From Flavobacterium sp. SLB02 (lineage in GTDB: Bacteria; Bacteroidota; Bacteroidia; Flavobacteriales; Flavobacteriaceae): DNA of 64,000 nucleotides. Position 1 is the stretch's first letter; each line of letters opens with the position of its first letter. Of the stretch, positions 40,964 through 49,834 are shown piece after piece. The stretch lies in assembly GCF_009664855.1 (NCBI RefSeq), contig NZ_CP045928.1:5356119-5420118 (forward strand). Direction: 5' to 3'. The notes beneath the pieces are model-generated. The model did not search any database. It worked only from the letters and a program-made list of their open reading frames with translations, and was not told the origin of the DNA. The position numbers and the translations under genes are program-made.

Positions 40964-41850
40964 TGCAGATTGATTTCGTTTTGTAAAAAGGTGATAAAAT
41001 GATAAAAGTAATCCGGATATTGCTCGTTTTCGCGAATGGCAATAAAGTGTTTTCTTTTCAAACCATTTTTTCCAATTTTAATGGCTTTAATTGGATTATT
41101 TTTTAAATGTGGTAACAAGGCCCATTTTGCCATCGACATTACGCCCATATCGGCTTTAACCATTTCCAGAGAAGCTTCAGTCAATGGGAGAGGAGTAATT
41201 TTCTTTGGAGTTACTTTGGCTGGAGCCAAAATAAACTGATGAATCGTAACGGTTTCCATGGGCAGGGAATGAATCAATAAATGTTCGTTGATAAAATCTT
41301 CGGCAACAACGTACTTTTTATTCGCCCAGGCATGGTTTTCAGAAACCGCCATAACGACTTCGTCCTGAAAAAGTTCAATATATTTGATATTACTGTCTTT
41401 GATCTGATCGCTGATAATGGCAATATCAATGGTGTTTTCTAATAACTTTTGCAGCGGAATATGAGTGGCTTCGGTGACAATTTTCAGTTCAACATTCGGA
41501 TATAAAAGATGAAATTGTTTTAAAACCGGTGGCAGCCAGTGATAACTCGAAAAACATTCGGTACTAATTCTTATTTCACCATGTTCGCCATATACCATTT
41601 GCTTGATTTGAGATTCGGTTTGCGAGAGTTTCTCCAGAATTTCATTGGCCAGTTCGTAGATTTTCTCGCCGGCTTTGGTTAAAACCAGTTTTTTATTGGT
41701 TCTCAAAAAAACAGGAGTACCTAATTGATATTCGGCTTCTTTGAGTTGGTGGCTTAAGGCCGATTGCGTCAAATGCAATTTGTCTATCGCTTTGGTGATA
41801 CTTCCTTCTTCAACAATTGCTTTTATTAAACGTAAATGACGGATTTCCAT
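40948..41850 (-). CDS. LysR-type regulator resembling MetR
   Basis: 300 aa from ATG 41850 (MEIRHLRLIKAIVEEGSIT). The N-terminal winged helix includes LHLTQSALSHQLKEAEYQLG. The effector domain segments RISTECFSSYHWLPPVLKQFH and VMAVSENHAW parallel E. coli MetR, which senses homocysteine and controls methionine genes. Divergent 147 bases away is a rhodanese gene, a likely target. A MetR function is inferred from similarity only. Confidence 0.85.
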   Translation of the reverse strand: MEIRHLRLIKAIVEEGSITKAIDKLHLTQSALSHQLKEAEYQLGTPVFLRTNKKLVLTKAGEKIYELANEILEKLSQTESQIKQMVYGEHGEIRISTECFSSYHWLPPVLKQFHLLYPNVELKIVTEATHIPLQKLLENTIDIAIISDQIKDSNIKYIELFQDEVVMAVSENHAWANKKYVVAEDFINEHLLIHSLPMETVTIHQFILAPAKVTPKKITPLPLTEASLEMVKADMGVMSMAKWALLPHLKNNPIKAIKIGKNGLKRKHFIAIRENEQYPDYFYHFITFLQNEINLQWNIQ

Positions 41851-41996
41851 TTTTTTGGGAATTAGAATACAAAGGAACAAAATTTTAGACTGGGTTTTCT
41901 ATGAAAAAAAGTAATCAAGTTGATGAATTCTTTTCGCTTTTATAGAATGTGTTGTTGCGTTACTTTTGAAAAAATAAAACCTTAAAAACGGTAAAA

Positions 41997-42392
41997 ATGG
42001 AAGCACAAATTAAACACTACGAAAACAAACTGGCTTTCGAAATGGATCCTTCTGATTTGTTTGATGCCTTGAACAATGGCGAAAAAGTAATTGTAATCGA
42101 TGCAAGAAAAGCATTTGGTTTTGAAGCTGAACATATTCCAACAGCTATTAATATTCCACATCGTGAAATGACGGTAGAAAGTACCAAACATCTGGACAAA
42201 GAAGTTTTGTATGTGACGTATTGCGACGGAATTGGTTGTAATGCCTCAACAAGAGGCGCTTTGAATATGGCTAAATTAGGTTTTAAAGTAAAAGAATTAA
42301 TGGGAGGAATAGAATGGTGGAAGTTTGACGGATATGCGACAGAAGGCACAAACGGCCAAAAAGCAGGTTTAAAGATTGAATGCGCCTGTTAA
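41997..42392 (+). CDS. Single-domain rhodanese-like protein
   Basis: A 131-aa cytosolic protein. VIVIDARKAFGFEAEHIPTAINIPH and the loop TYCDGIGCNAST, with the persulfide Cys in CDGIGC, define the rhodanese fold. The C-terminus ends in ECAC, two extra cysteines that could relay or bind metal. A -7-type TACTTTTG box lies at 41961-41968. Divergent from the MetR-like regulator, suggesting sulfur-linked control. A strong terminator follows. Confidence 0.88.
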   Translation: MEAQIKHYENKLAFEMDPSDLFDALNNGEKVIVIDARKAFGFEAEHIPTAINIPHREMTVESTKHLDKEVLYVTYCDGIGCNASTRGALNMAKLGFKVKELMGGIEWWKFDGYATEGTNGQKAGLKIECAC

Positions 42393-42394
42393 AG

Positions 42395-42434
42395 AAAAAA
42401 GGGCAAACTTTAGATGTAAAGTTTGCCCTTTTTT
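42395..42434. terminator. Bidirectional terminator after the rhodanese gene
   Basis: A perfect 18-bp stem (42395-42412 with 42417-42434, core GGGCAAACTTTA) and four-base loop GATG, with A- and T-runs on both sides, separates convergent genes. Confidence 0.92.
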
Positions 42435-42450
42435 ATAATTTTTATCAGCA

Positions 42451-43317
42451 CTATTCGATGACAATATTATTTTCTGCCGCAATTTTTTTGAAAATGCTTT
42501 CTTTGTTTTCTTTTACCATTTTTTGATAAATAGCCCCCATAATCATTTCGGTGTCTTTTGTATATTCTGATTTATCTGCGCTGTAGATTCTGTGCGCTAT
42601 AAATATATCATTCAATGCTTTTTCGTCATTGTTTATTTGCAAATAGTTTTTTCCTGCTCCAAAATATCCTTCGGCATTGTTGGGTTGGTATTTTATGAGC
42701 CTTTCGTAATAATCGATTGCCGTTTTGTAATCTGATTTTAGCGAATAAACTACTCCAATATTCATTAAGGCATATTCGCCTTCGGGATAGATATCCAATG
42801 ATTTTTTATAATATTTTATGGCATTATCGTAATCCTCCAATTGTCTGTAGCAAACTGCAATATCATCAAGTGCCAAAACAAAATTAGGATCTTGTTTTAA
42901 TGCAATTTGCAAACCTTCGATTGCTAATTTGTAATTTTTAGCAAGCATAAAATCTTTTGCAACGGTATAGGAATTCTGTGCCTCTTTGTTTTTAGAATCG
43001 TTATAATAAATATCTGCTTTGTTTTCAGGTGCTTTTGGTAAAAATTTCGAACAGGTTTTGGAAATAGTCTCATCTGATTTTTGAAGCAAACTCTTGATTC
43101 CTTCTACCGTACTAATCCCTTCTCTTGATTTTGCATCTTTATCTTTTAAAACCACTTCTGCCATTGAATTGGTCAAACAATTCCGGTAGATCTCTTCATT
43201 TACTTCTTTGCCTTTTTCCAGACAAGTGCAGGCTTTTGCGGCTATTTTTTCTTCTAAGGTCTGACTCTTAGCATTGAAAAAACTTAAAGTAATAAAAAGC
43301 AGAAATCTTTTCTTCAT
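42451..43317 (-). CDS. Exported tetratricopeptide-repeat protein
   Basis: A 288-aa protein with a signal peptide (MKKRFLLFITLSFFNAKSQ). A Cys-bearing N-terminal region (AKACTCLEKGKEVNEEIYRNCL) is followed by about four TPR units (residues 115-260: ALDDIAVCYRQLEDYDNAIKYY, ALMNIGVVYSLKSDYKTAIDYY, GYFGAGKNYLQINNDEKALND). It is likely periplasmic and a protein-binding scaffold. It lies 25 bases downstream of the M28 peptidase gene on the same strand. Confidence 0.85.
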   Translation of the reverse strand: MKKRFLLFITLSFFNAKSQTLEEKIAAKACTCLEKGKEVNEEIYRNCLTNSMAEVVLKDKDAKSREGISTVEGIKSLLQKSDETISKTCSKFLPKAPENKADIYYNDSKNKEAQNSYTVAKDFMLAKNYKLAIEGLQIALKQDPNFVLALDDIAVCYRQLEDYDNAIKYYKKSLDIYPEGEYALMNIGVVYSLKSDYKTAIDYYERLIKYQPNNAEGYFGAGKNYLQINNDEKALNDIFIAHRIYSADKSEYTKDTEMIMGAIYQKMVKENKESIFKKIAAENNIVIE

Positions 43318-43342
43318 AATGGTTAGGTTAGAAAAATTGTAT

Positions 43343-45736
43343 TTATTCTGGTTTTACAACAGGTTTTAAACTGTCTTTTGCAATAACAGTACTGTCTTTT
43401 ACTGCGGTTGCAGGCGCAAGAGTAGCTACCGGTGCTGTATATTTTTTTATTTTTTGCTGAATTAAAACTGCATCATTTAAAACAAAAGGAGTAGGCATCA
43501 TCCAGTCGCTTCGAGGTTTTATTTGTAGCAGCGGATTGGTCATTAGATCGAAAGAACTTTCAATTAAATCCATATCAAAAACAGATGATTTATTGATGTA
43601 GAAATCCATGACAAGTGGTTCGTTGCCTACAACATAATAACACAATATTTTTCCGCCATCTCTTTCCAGACGGTTTCCTTTTTCTCCTGAAGTTGCGACA
43701 CCATTAGCTTTAAAATTAAAAAATGTCATTTTAGGATTCGCATAAATATCGTAACGATTTACTTTTCTGTTTGGAGTAATTTTAATTTTTAAATATCTGT
43801 TATTGCCTACAGCACTGTCTTTTAAGAAAGCAATCGTTGGTTTTGGAATATCAATAACAGGAGCAATTGCGCTGTAAGTAAAGCCAGAATTGTATTTGCT
43901 TGCTAGCGGTAATGAATTTAAACCAACGGCTTTTTGGTTTTTTTCTCCCAAATAGGTTTTTGTCCATTCGTCTAAATTGACATCATAAGTGGTCCATACT
44001 GCTGAGTTGGTATTGGCATTATAAACATATAATAAACTGTTTGATTTTGCTTCTCCATGTTGATAACCTGAGTGGTAACCGGCATAGATAAAGAATCCGA
44101 TTGAAACGGCAAAGAAGAACATCGTCCAGGCTCCTTTTTTAAAGAAGTCACCAAATACGGGAAGTAATAATCCGAAAAGTAAAACGGTTAGAATCGAGCT
44201 TCCAAAAAGAATTTTTAAACCTAAACCAACGGGAAACATAACGATGAAAGGCGCAATAATGGCTAATGCAGGAATACTGAATAATAAATTCAATCCTAAA
44301 CTATAGTGCTGCGTAATGACAAAGATTCCGAATAACAGAATTCCAAAATAAACTGGAATAATCAGGAAACCAGCGCCGGTTAAACTATTGGCTAAAAATG
44401 CATTGATGATAATCCAAAGCAGCAAAGGTGCTACAAAATGGTTCATTGTAATTTTTGCTTCTGAAAAATGATGATAGAAAGCAAAAGAAATGGCAATACT
44501 TAGTGTTACAAAAGCCCCAATGTAAGCATGACCATTATAAGTAAATCCGTTAAGAAGATCTGAGTATTGCGGATAAATTTGAAGTAGAATTTTCCATCCT
44601 AAAAAGGTAACTAATCCTGAGATCGTGATGGCGCCTAAAAGAGGCACAAATCCTCTGAAAATTTCCCTGAAGGTAATGACACGCTTGGCTTTTCCAATAA
44701 AAATAAAAAGAATCAATAAGCCTAAAGCAATGATCGTCATTGGGAAAACCCATGTAAAAGGATAACTTATGAAAGAGAACGGAACGCTAAAGTAAACATC
44801 ATCTTCTGTAGAATTGGTTTCATTTAAATCAACATTCGAAAAATATTTTAATAAAGGCATTAAATATGTTCCCTGATGTTTTAGTGTTGTTTTGCTTAAA
44901 TGCTGAACATCATCTTGTTGCGTATGATAATTATAATGTCCGTCGATAAAGGCAAAATTGAAACCCTGAATATTTCCCTGTTCTCTAAAAACGGTTAAAT
45001 CAGTATCGTTAGGAAGCATTTTATAAATACTGTACATCAGCGAATTCGAAACCGGATATTGTGCTTTTGCATTTGCAAATTCTTTTACAAGAGCTTTGTT
45101 TCCTTTGTTGGTTTCCATTAACATATAACTTGGTCCGGAAGAACCTCTTGCCTCAAAATTGATGACAAGTCCAACGTCTTTTGCCCATGGATGCTTATTC
45201 ACAAAAAGAGCGGCTCCGTTTAAGCCCAATTCTTCGGCATCAGAAAAAAGAATGATAATATCGTTTTTATGGGGCTGCTTGGCGTATAAAAAAGCACGAA
45301 TTCCTTCTAATATAGTCGCAACTCCTGAGGCATCGTCGCTTGCTCCCTTAGAAAATGAATGTGGAGCACTGTCGTAATGGGATAAAAGCAATAGCGCTTT
45401 TGAGCTATCAGTTCCTTTTATGCGGGCCAGAATATTTTTAGATTTTACTAAAAGCCCTTTGTCGTTGAGTGTAAAACCTTCCTGAATAGAGGTTTCCAGT
45501 CCAATTCGATTGAGTTCAAGTTTAAGGTAATTGGCAACCAGTTCATGATTGGTAGAACCAACATAATGTGGTTTTTGCGCAATAATTTCGACTTGGTTGA
45601 GTGCTCTTTCGGTAGAAAAATCAGCAAGTGCTTCTTCATCTTTTGAGATCCATTGCGGCATCATCGAGGCGTATATAATGCCAAGAATTGCTAAAATGCA
45701 GACTATGGCCAGAATTGAGGTGGGGTTTTTCTTCAT
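43343..45736 (-). CDS. M28-family metallopeptidase with a multi-helix membrane domain
   Basis: A 797-aa protein: one N-terminal anchor, then an extracytoplasmic M28 aminopeptidase domain (about 40-290). Zinc ligands are in LLSHYDSAP, SDDASGVATI, FSDAEELGLNGA and the later DGHYNYHTQQDD. Residues about 320-550 hold roughly eight membrane helices, followed by a periplasmic C-terminal domain. This matches the Fxna/ERMP1-like architecture found in Bacteroidota. Likely cleaves short peptides at the envelope. Confidence 0.88.
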   Translation of the reverse strand: MKKNPTSILAIVCILAILGIIYASMMPQWISKDEEALADFSTERALNQVEIIAQKPHYVGSTNHELVANYLKLELNRIGLETSIQEGFTLNDKGLLVKSKNILARIKGTDSSKALLLLSHYDSAPHSFSKGASDDASGVATILEGIRAFLYAKQPHKNDIIILFSDAEELGLNGAALFVNKHPWAKDVGLVINFEARGSSGPSYMLMETNKGNKALVKEFANAKAQYPVSNSLMYSIYKMLPNDTDLTVFREQGNIQGFNFAFIDGHYNYHTQQDDVQHLSKTTLKHQGTYLMPLLKYFSNVDLNETNSTEDDVYFSVPFSFISYPFTWVFPMTIIALGLLILFIFIGKAKRVITFREIFRGFVPLLGAITISGLVTFLGWKILLQIYPQYSDLLNGFTYNGHAYIGAFVTLSIAISFAFYHHFSEAKITMNHFVAPLLLWIIINAFLANSLTGAGFLIIPVYFGILLFGIFVITQHYSLGLNLLFSIPALAIIAPFIVMFPVGLGLKILFGSSILTVLLFGLLLPVFGDFFKKGAWTMFFFAVSIGFFIYAGYHSGYQHGEAKSNSLLYVYNANTNSAVWTTYDVNLDEWTKTYLGEKNQKAVGLNSLPLASKYNSGFTYSAIAPVIDIPKPTIAFLKDSAVGNNRYLKIKITPNRKVNRYDIYANPKMTFFNFKANGVATSGEKGNRLERDGGKILCYYVVGNEPLVMDFYINKSSVFDMDLIESSFDLMTNPLLQIKPRSDWMMPTPFVLNDAVLIQQKIKKYTAPVATLAPATAVKDSTVIAKDSLKPVVKPE

Positions 45737-45742
45737 TACGTA

Positions 45743-46090
45743 TTATATTTCTTTTTTAACAAGCATAAAATAATCATTGTCCAAAGATCGATATCCCTGA
45801 TCATATAGGAAATAGTAGGTATTTCCTGTTTTGGTCTGCAAGATATTGGTAAAGAATTCGAAATCAAAACCTTTATTGATCATTTTATCCCTTGTTGCTT
45901 TAGATTTTCCATCAGTATTTAACTCACACAAAATACGGTAATTTTTTCGTAATTTGTTGTTTACATTACGCATGAAATTAGTGCTGTCTTTATTTATTTT
46001 ATTGTTGTAGGCATTTCTACAGCTGTCTGAACAGAATTTTTTGTCTTCGCGGCCTACAAGTTTTTCGGAACATTCAAGACATGTTTTCAT
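45743..46090 (-). CDS. Small zinc-ribbon protein (DUF2116-like)
   Basis: A 115-aa protein with an N-terminal treble-clef or ribbon: CLECSEKLVGREDKKFCSDSC (four Cys, residues 4-24; shown in part). The rest is helical and basic, ending YDQGYRSLDNDYFMLVKKEI. Its ATG overlaps the stop of the GNAT-nitrilase gene by four bases (ATGA), so translation is coupled. Possible nucleic-acid or protein contact role; unknown. Confidence 0.8.
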   Translation of the reverse strand: MKTCLECSEKLVGREDKKFCSDSCRNAYNNKINKDSTNFMRNVNNKLRKNYRILCELNTDGKSKATRDKMINKGFDFEFFTNILQTKTGNTYYFLYDQGYRSLDNDYFMLVKKEI

Positions 46091-47616
46091 GGGACTAGCT
46101 TTTTAATCTCGTACAAATCCCTTCGTCTGTCTTTCAAAATTCGTACACTTCCATGTTCATGAAGCTGCTTTAATAAATTTAAGTCAACGTCAACGATCAA
46201 TGTCATTTCAGTGTTTGGTGTTGCCTCGGCTTTTATACCATTACTCGGAAAAGCAAAATCCGATGGTGTAAATACAGAAGCTTGTGCGTATTGAATGTCC
46301 ATATTATTCACTTTAGGTAAATTTCCAACGCAACCTGCTATGGCTACATAACACTCATTTTCGATCGCGCGTGCCTGAGAACAATGTTTTACACGTGTAT
46401 AAGCATTTTGAGTATCGGTTAAAAAAGGTACAAATAAAATGTTCATTCCTTCATCTGACATTATTCTGGAAAGTTCCGGAAACTCAACATCATAACAAAT
46501 CAGGATTCCAATTTTGCCGCAATCAGTATCAAAGGTTTTAAAGTGAGATCCGCCTTTCATTCCCCAATGTTGCACTTCATTTGGCGTAACGTGAATTTTG
46601 GTATACATTTCTGATGTTCCGTCTCTTTTGCATAAAAAACCTACGTTGTACAAGTTCCCATTATCTAAAAAGGGCATGCTTCCGGTAATGATATTGATGT
46701 TATAAGAAATGGCAAATTCCTGAAAACGTTTTCTGATGGGATCAGAATATCGAGCAAGTTCCCGAATGGCTTCGGCCTCAGATAAGTGATTGTAATCGGC
46801 CATTAAAGGCGCAATAAAAAGTTCCGGAAACAAAGCAAAATCGGCCCCATAACCTGAAACGACATCGATAAAAAATTCTGATTGTTCAAAAAATTCTTCC
46901 AGATTATTCAGCTGGCGCATTTGCCATTGTACCAATCCTAAACGAATAACGCTTTTTTCAAGATTAATTAATTTCGGACTTTCGTCATAGTAAACGTTAT
47001 TCCATTCTAAAAGCACAGCAAATTCTTTAGATTCTTCGTCGCCTTCAAGGTAATTTTTGATAATTCGTAAAACGTGAAAATCATTACTCAACTGAAAGGA
47101 AAGTACCGGATCGTGTAATTCTTTATGTTTTACTTTATCGATATACAATTTTGGCGTCATCTTTTTTGCATGTTGAGAATAATTTGGAATTCTTCCTGCA
47201 AAAACAATGGCTTTCAGGTTTAATTGCTCGCAAAGTTCTTTACGTGCATCATATAAACGGCGGCCTAAACGCAAACCGCGATAATTAGGATGGATAAAAA
47301 CGTCTATACCGTACAATATTTCCCCATCAGGATTATGGGTTGAAAAAGTATAATCTCCAATAATTTGTCTGTAATTGTGTCTTTTGTCTACTAATTTTTC
47401 ATCGACAATTAGCGATAATGCTGATCCTACAACTATACCGTCAACTAGTATAACCAGTTGGCCTTCAGGGAATATTGAGAGTAATTTTTTTATATCATTA
47501 GATCTCCAGTATGAATTCGCCATTTCTGGATACGATTCTACCATTGAATTTTTTAACTGCTGATAGTCGTCGAATTCTAAATTTCTTAATTCGACTTTAT
47601 TGATTTTTGTTTGCAT
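46087..47616 (-). CDS. GNAT acetyltransferase fused to a nitrilase-family carbon-nitrogen hydrolase
   Basis: 509 aa from ATG 47616 (MQTKINKVELRNLEFDDYQQL). Residues about 1-200 form a GNAT domain with the acetyl-CoA loop NYRGLRLGRRLYDAR. Residues about 220-500 are a nitrilase/amidase fold with the Glu-Lys-Cys triad in LFPELFIAP, KIHVTPNE and GILICYDVEFPELS. This two-domain combination is known as a family, but the substrates are not established. It is translationally coupled to a small zinc-ribbon gene. Confidence 0.9.
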   Translation of the reverse strand: MQTKINKVELRNLEFDDYQQLKNSMVESYPEMANSYWRSNDIKKLLSIFPEGQLVILVDGIVVGSALSLIVDEKLVDKRHNYRQIIGDYTFSTHNPDGEILYGIDVFIHPNYRGLRLGRRLYDARKELCEQLNLKAIVFAGRIPNYSQHAKKMTPKLYIDKVKHKELHDPVLSFQLSNDFHVLRIIKNYLEGDEESKEFAVLLEWNNVYYDESPKLINLEKSVIRLGLVQWQMRQLNNLEEFFEQSEFFIDVVSGYGADFALFPELFIAPLMADYNHLSEAEAIRELARYSDPIRKRFQEFAISYNINIITGSMPFLDNGNLYNVGFLCKRDGTSEMYTKIHVTPNEVQHWGMKGGSHFKTFDTDCGKIGILICYDVEFPELSRIMSDEGMNILFVPFLTDTQNAYTRVKHCSQARAIENECYVAIAGCVGNLPKVNNMDIQYAQASVFTPSDFAFPSNGIKAEATPNTEMTLIVDVDLNLLKQLHEHGSVRILKDRRRDLYEIKKLVP

Positions 47617-47757
47617 TGTAGTATGATTTTTGTTAAATATACGGAAAAACATTTCCATTTACAAACGTTTACAAATAGTTACAACCGATTATTTTTTGAA
47701 CCTGTCGCATCTTTGCCATGTTGAATTTGATATACGAACATTTAAATATTATACGCC

Positions 47758-48090
47758 ATGAATGCAATGAAAAACAGAGTACAATTAATTGGTAACGCAG
47801 GAAATGATCCGGACGTCAGAACTTTAGACAGTGGAAGAAAATTAGCCTATTTGACTATTGCTACAAATGAGAAATACACCAATGATAAAGGTGAAAAAGT
47901 AGAACAAACCGAATGGCATCGTGTGACCGCCTGGGGAAAAACTGCTGATATTATCGAAAAATATGTGGTGAAAGGGAAGGAAGTCGCTGTGGAAGGAAAA
48001 CTAACCCACAGAAGTTATGACAATAAAAACGGTGAAAAAAGATATGTGATCGAAGTTATTGTCAATGAGATTTTATTGCTTAGCAGATAA
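47758..48090 (+). CDS. ssb: Single-stranded DNA-binding protein, short form
   Basis: A 110-aa OB-fold protein: MKNRVQLIGNAGNDPDVRTL, LTIATNEKYTNDKGEKVEQTEWHRV (in part) and the dimer strand GKLTHRSYDNKNGEKRYV. It lacks the disordered tail and acidic tip that recruit replication proteins in full-length SSB, so it is probably a secondary SSB. An alternative ATG at 47767 is possible. It has its own leader and terminator. Confidence 0.92.
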   Translation: MNAMKNRVQLIGNAGNDPDVRTLDSGRKLAYLTIATNEKYTNDKGEKVEQTEWHRVTAWGKTADIIEKYVVKGKEVAVEGKLTHRSYDNKNGEKRYVIEVIVNEILLLSR

Positions 48091-48118
48091 CGTTTAACCA
48101 GATTTGAAAGTATTTAGC

Positions 48119-48151
48119 AAACCCGACAGATTTTTAAAATCTGCCGGGTTT
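48119..48151. terminator. Terminator between ssb and the DUF2461 gene
   Basis: AAACCCG-A-CAGATTT pairs with AAATCTG-C-CGGGTTT across a short TTA-type loop, with one internal mismatch. It serves convergent genes. Confidence 0.8.
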
Positions 48152-48171
48152 AATTTTGGATCAAAATGCAA

Positions 48172-48864
48172 TTATAAAAGAGAAGCACCATTACTATCCG
48201 TTGAAAGTATTTCGCTCATATAGTCGAAAAACGGTCTCATATTTTTACAAGTGTCTAAAGCCTGTTCTAAAAATAGCGGACTCAAAACTTCGTCATCTGT
48301 AAAACGTTTGATAATCAAAAACTGTTTGTAGCGAAGCAAATCGATGGCTTCGTGAGTGATCTCATAACCTTTTGGTGCTGTTTTGAGTTGTTCGCCTTGT
48401 AAGGTTCCAAAGGTTTTTACAAACGATTTTGATTGTAATATTTTCTTCATGGGTTCGGCATCGTGGGCAAATTCGCTTCGTATTCGTTTTAAGTCTGCAG
48501 CATTTGGCCCCCAAAAGCCACCTGCAAAAAAACTGTTTCCTTTTTCGATATGAAAATAATAGCCGCCACGTCTTGCACTTGTTGCTCTGGTATAGCTGCC
48601 GCCCCAAAAGGTTTTAAAAGGAGTTTTGTCTTTAGAAAATCGAATATCACGATAAATTCTGTATACACTTTTTTTGCCCGAAGAGGTTTCTAAAACATCA
48701 GTTTTAGAAAGTTCATGTAGTAGGGCACCTGCAAAGGTTTCTATATGATTGAGTTCTTTTAGATATTGAGGCTTATTTTCTTCAAACCATGGCTTGTTAT
48801 TGTTTTCTTTGAGCTGGGTCAAAAAATCAAGGCTGGATTTGGGTATGATAATGTTGTTTTTCAT
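48172..48864 (-). CDS. DUF2461 family protein
   Basis: A 230-aa protein of a widely conserved family of unknown function. It begins with the typical helical segment SLDFLTQLKENNNKPWFEENKPQYL, followed by VYRIYRDIRFSKDKTPFKTFWG and GGYYFHIEKGNSFFAGGFW. No signal peptide. Transcribed toward ssb. Confidence 0.88.
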   Translation of the reverse strand: MKNNIIIPKSSLDFLTQLKENNNKPWFEENKPQYLKELNHIETFAGALLHELSKTDVLETSSGKKSVYRIYRDIRFSKDKTPFKTFWGGSYTRATSARRGGYYFHIEKGNSFFAGGFWGPNAADLKRIRSEFAHDAEPMKKILQSKSFVKTFGTLQGEQLKTAPKGYEITHEAIDLLRYKQFLIIKRFTDDEVLSPLFLEQALDTCKNMRPFFDYMSEILSTDSNGASLL

Positions 48865-48916
48865 AATTGAATTGGTTGGTATTATTAAAATAAAAAGAAA
48901 ATTATACTTTAAACTA

Positions 48917-48945
48917 AAAACCCACCAAATTTCTTGGTGGGTTTT
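48917..48945 (-). terminator. Terminator of the small Lys/Cys-rich gene
   Basis: AAAACCCACCAA (48917-48928), a 5-base loop and TTGGTGGGTTTT (48934-48945) make a perfect 12-bp stem directly downstream of the minus-strand gene ending at 48957. Confidence 0.85.
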
Positions 48946-48956
48946 ATATATTTTAG

Positions 48957-49142
48957 TTAAGCAGTTTTTTTGAATAAATCAAACATAGGACAACGCGAGC
49001 AGCGTTTCTTTTCGCTTTTTTTATATTTCTCACAACAAGAAGATTTGCAGTTTTCCAAGTTTTTAATCTTGTCAAGGAGCTCTTTCTTCTTCTTTTTCTT
49101 TTTGTCCTTTTTCTTGTCCTTATCTTTTTCTTTCTTGCCCAA
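48957..49142 (-). CDS. Small Lys-rich protein with a Cys cluster
   Basis: A 61-aa protein. Residues 1-20 are almost all Lys, Asp and Glu, followed by ELLDKIKNLENCKSSCCEKY and KKRCSRCPMFDLF with cysteines at 32, 36, 37, 48 and 51. The C-x3-CC...C-x2-CP spacing suggests a metal site. A dedicated terminator and in-frame ATG support a real gene, and I recall similar small flavobacterial proteins. Function unknown; nucleic-acid contact by the basic tail is possible. Confidence 0.65.
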   Translation of the reverse strand: MGKKEKDKDKKKDKKKKKKKELLDKIKNLENCKSSCCEKYKKSEKKRCSRCPMFDLFKKTA

Positions 49143-49223
49143 TTTTCCTCCGTATTTAAAAACAGAAGCAAATATAAAAGAAAATAGTTATTTTTAAGTA
49201 TTCTAAATAAACTTTAACTTTTT

Positions 49224-49742
49224 TTATTTTGGGTTAATAGCAATAGAGCTGGTCACCGTTAATTGCTGAATATCACGGTCAAACAAGTAAAGACCACCTT
49301 TATCATCACCAATCAAGTTGATTTTATCTAAGATAGATTTAGCTGTTGCTTCTTCCTCGATTTGTTCTGCTACATACCATTGTAAGAAATTATGTGTTGC
49401 ATAATCTTTTTCTGAAAAAGTAATATGTACCAATTCATTGATAGATTCTGAAACAAAAATCTCATGGTTGTAAAGGGTTTCAAACATTTCTTTGAATGTA
49501 GAATAAGATGTTTTTGGCGCTTTAAGATCGGTAATCTGAGCGTGACCTCCGCGTTCGTTGATATACTTAACTAGTTTAAGCATATGTGCGCGCTCTTCGT
49601 CTGATTGGGTATACATAAATTGTGCAATCCCCTCTAATCCGTGTACTTCAGCCCAACAAGCCATAGAAAGGTAGGTTTGCGAAGATTCTGCCTCTATGCG
49701 AATTTGCTTGTTTAAAGCTGCTTCAATATTTTTCGATAACAT
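49224..49742 (-). CDS. Ferritin (non-haem, FtnA type)
   Basis: A 172-aa four-helix ferritin storing iron as ferric mineral. Ferroxidase-type residues lie in NKQIRIEAESSQTYLSMACW, EERAHMLKLVKYINERGG and FLQWYVAEQIEEEATAK. No haem-binding Met of bacterioferritins is apparent. Promoter sequence is suggested by TAACTTTA just upstream on the minus strand. No iron-box was identified. Confidence 0.93.
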   Translation of the reverse strand: MLSKNIEAALNKQIRIEAESSQTYLSMACWAEVHGLEGIAQFMYTQSDEERAHMLKLVKYINERGGHAQITDLKAPKTSYSTFKEMFETLYNHEIFVSESINELVHITFSEKDYATHNFLQWYVAEQIEEEATAKSILDKINLIGDDKGGLYLFDRDIQQLTVTSSIAINPK

Positions 49743-49834
49743 AATGATGACTTTTTTGTAAAGTTAGAAAAAATAATCGGTTCAGGTTTTTTGAAATCGA
49801 CAAACAGAAGGCATTTGTATTAATTCTCAATAAT

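Noticed and set aside
48970..49197. Plus-strand frame opposite the Lys-rich small gene
   Set aside because: It is the complement of Lys codons giving Phe/Ser runs; the minus-strand gene has the terminator and Cys motif.
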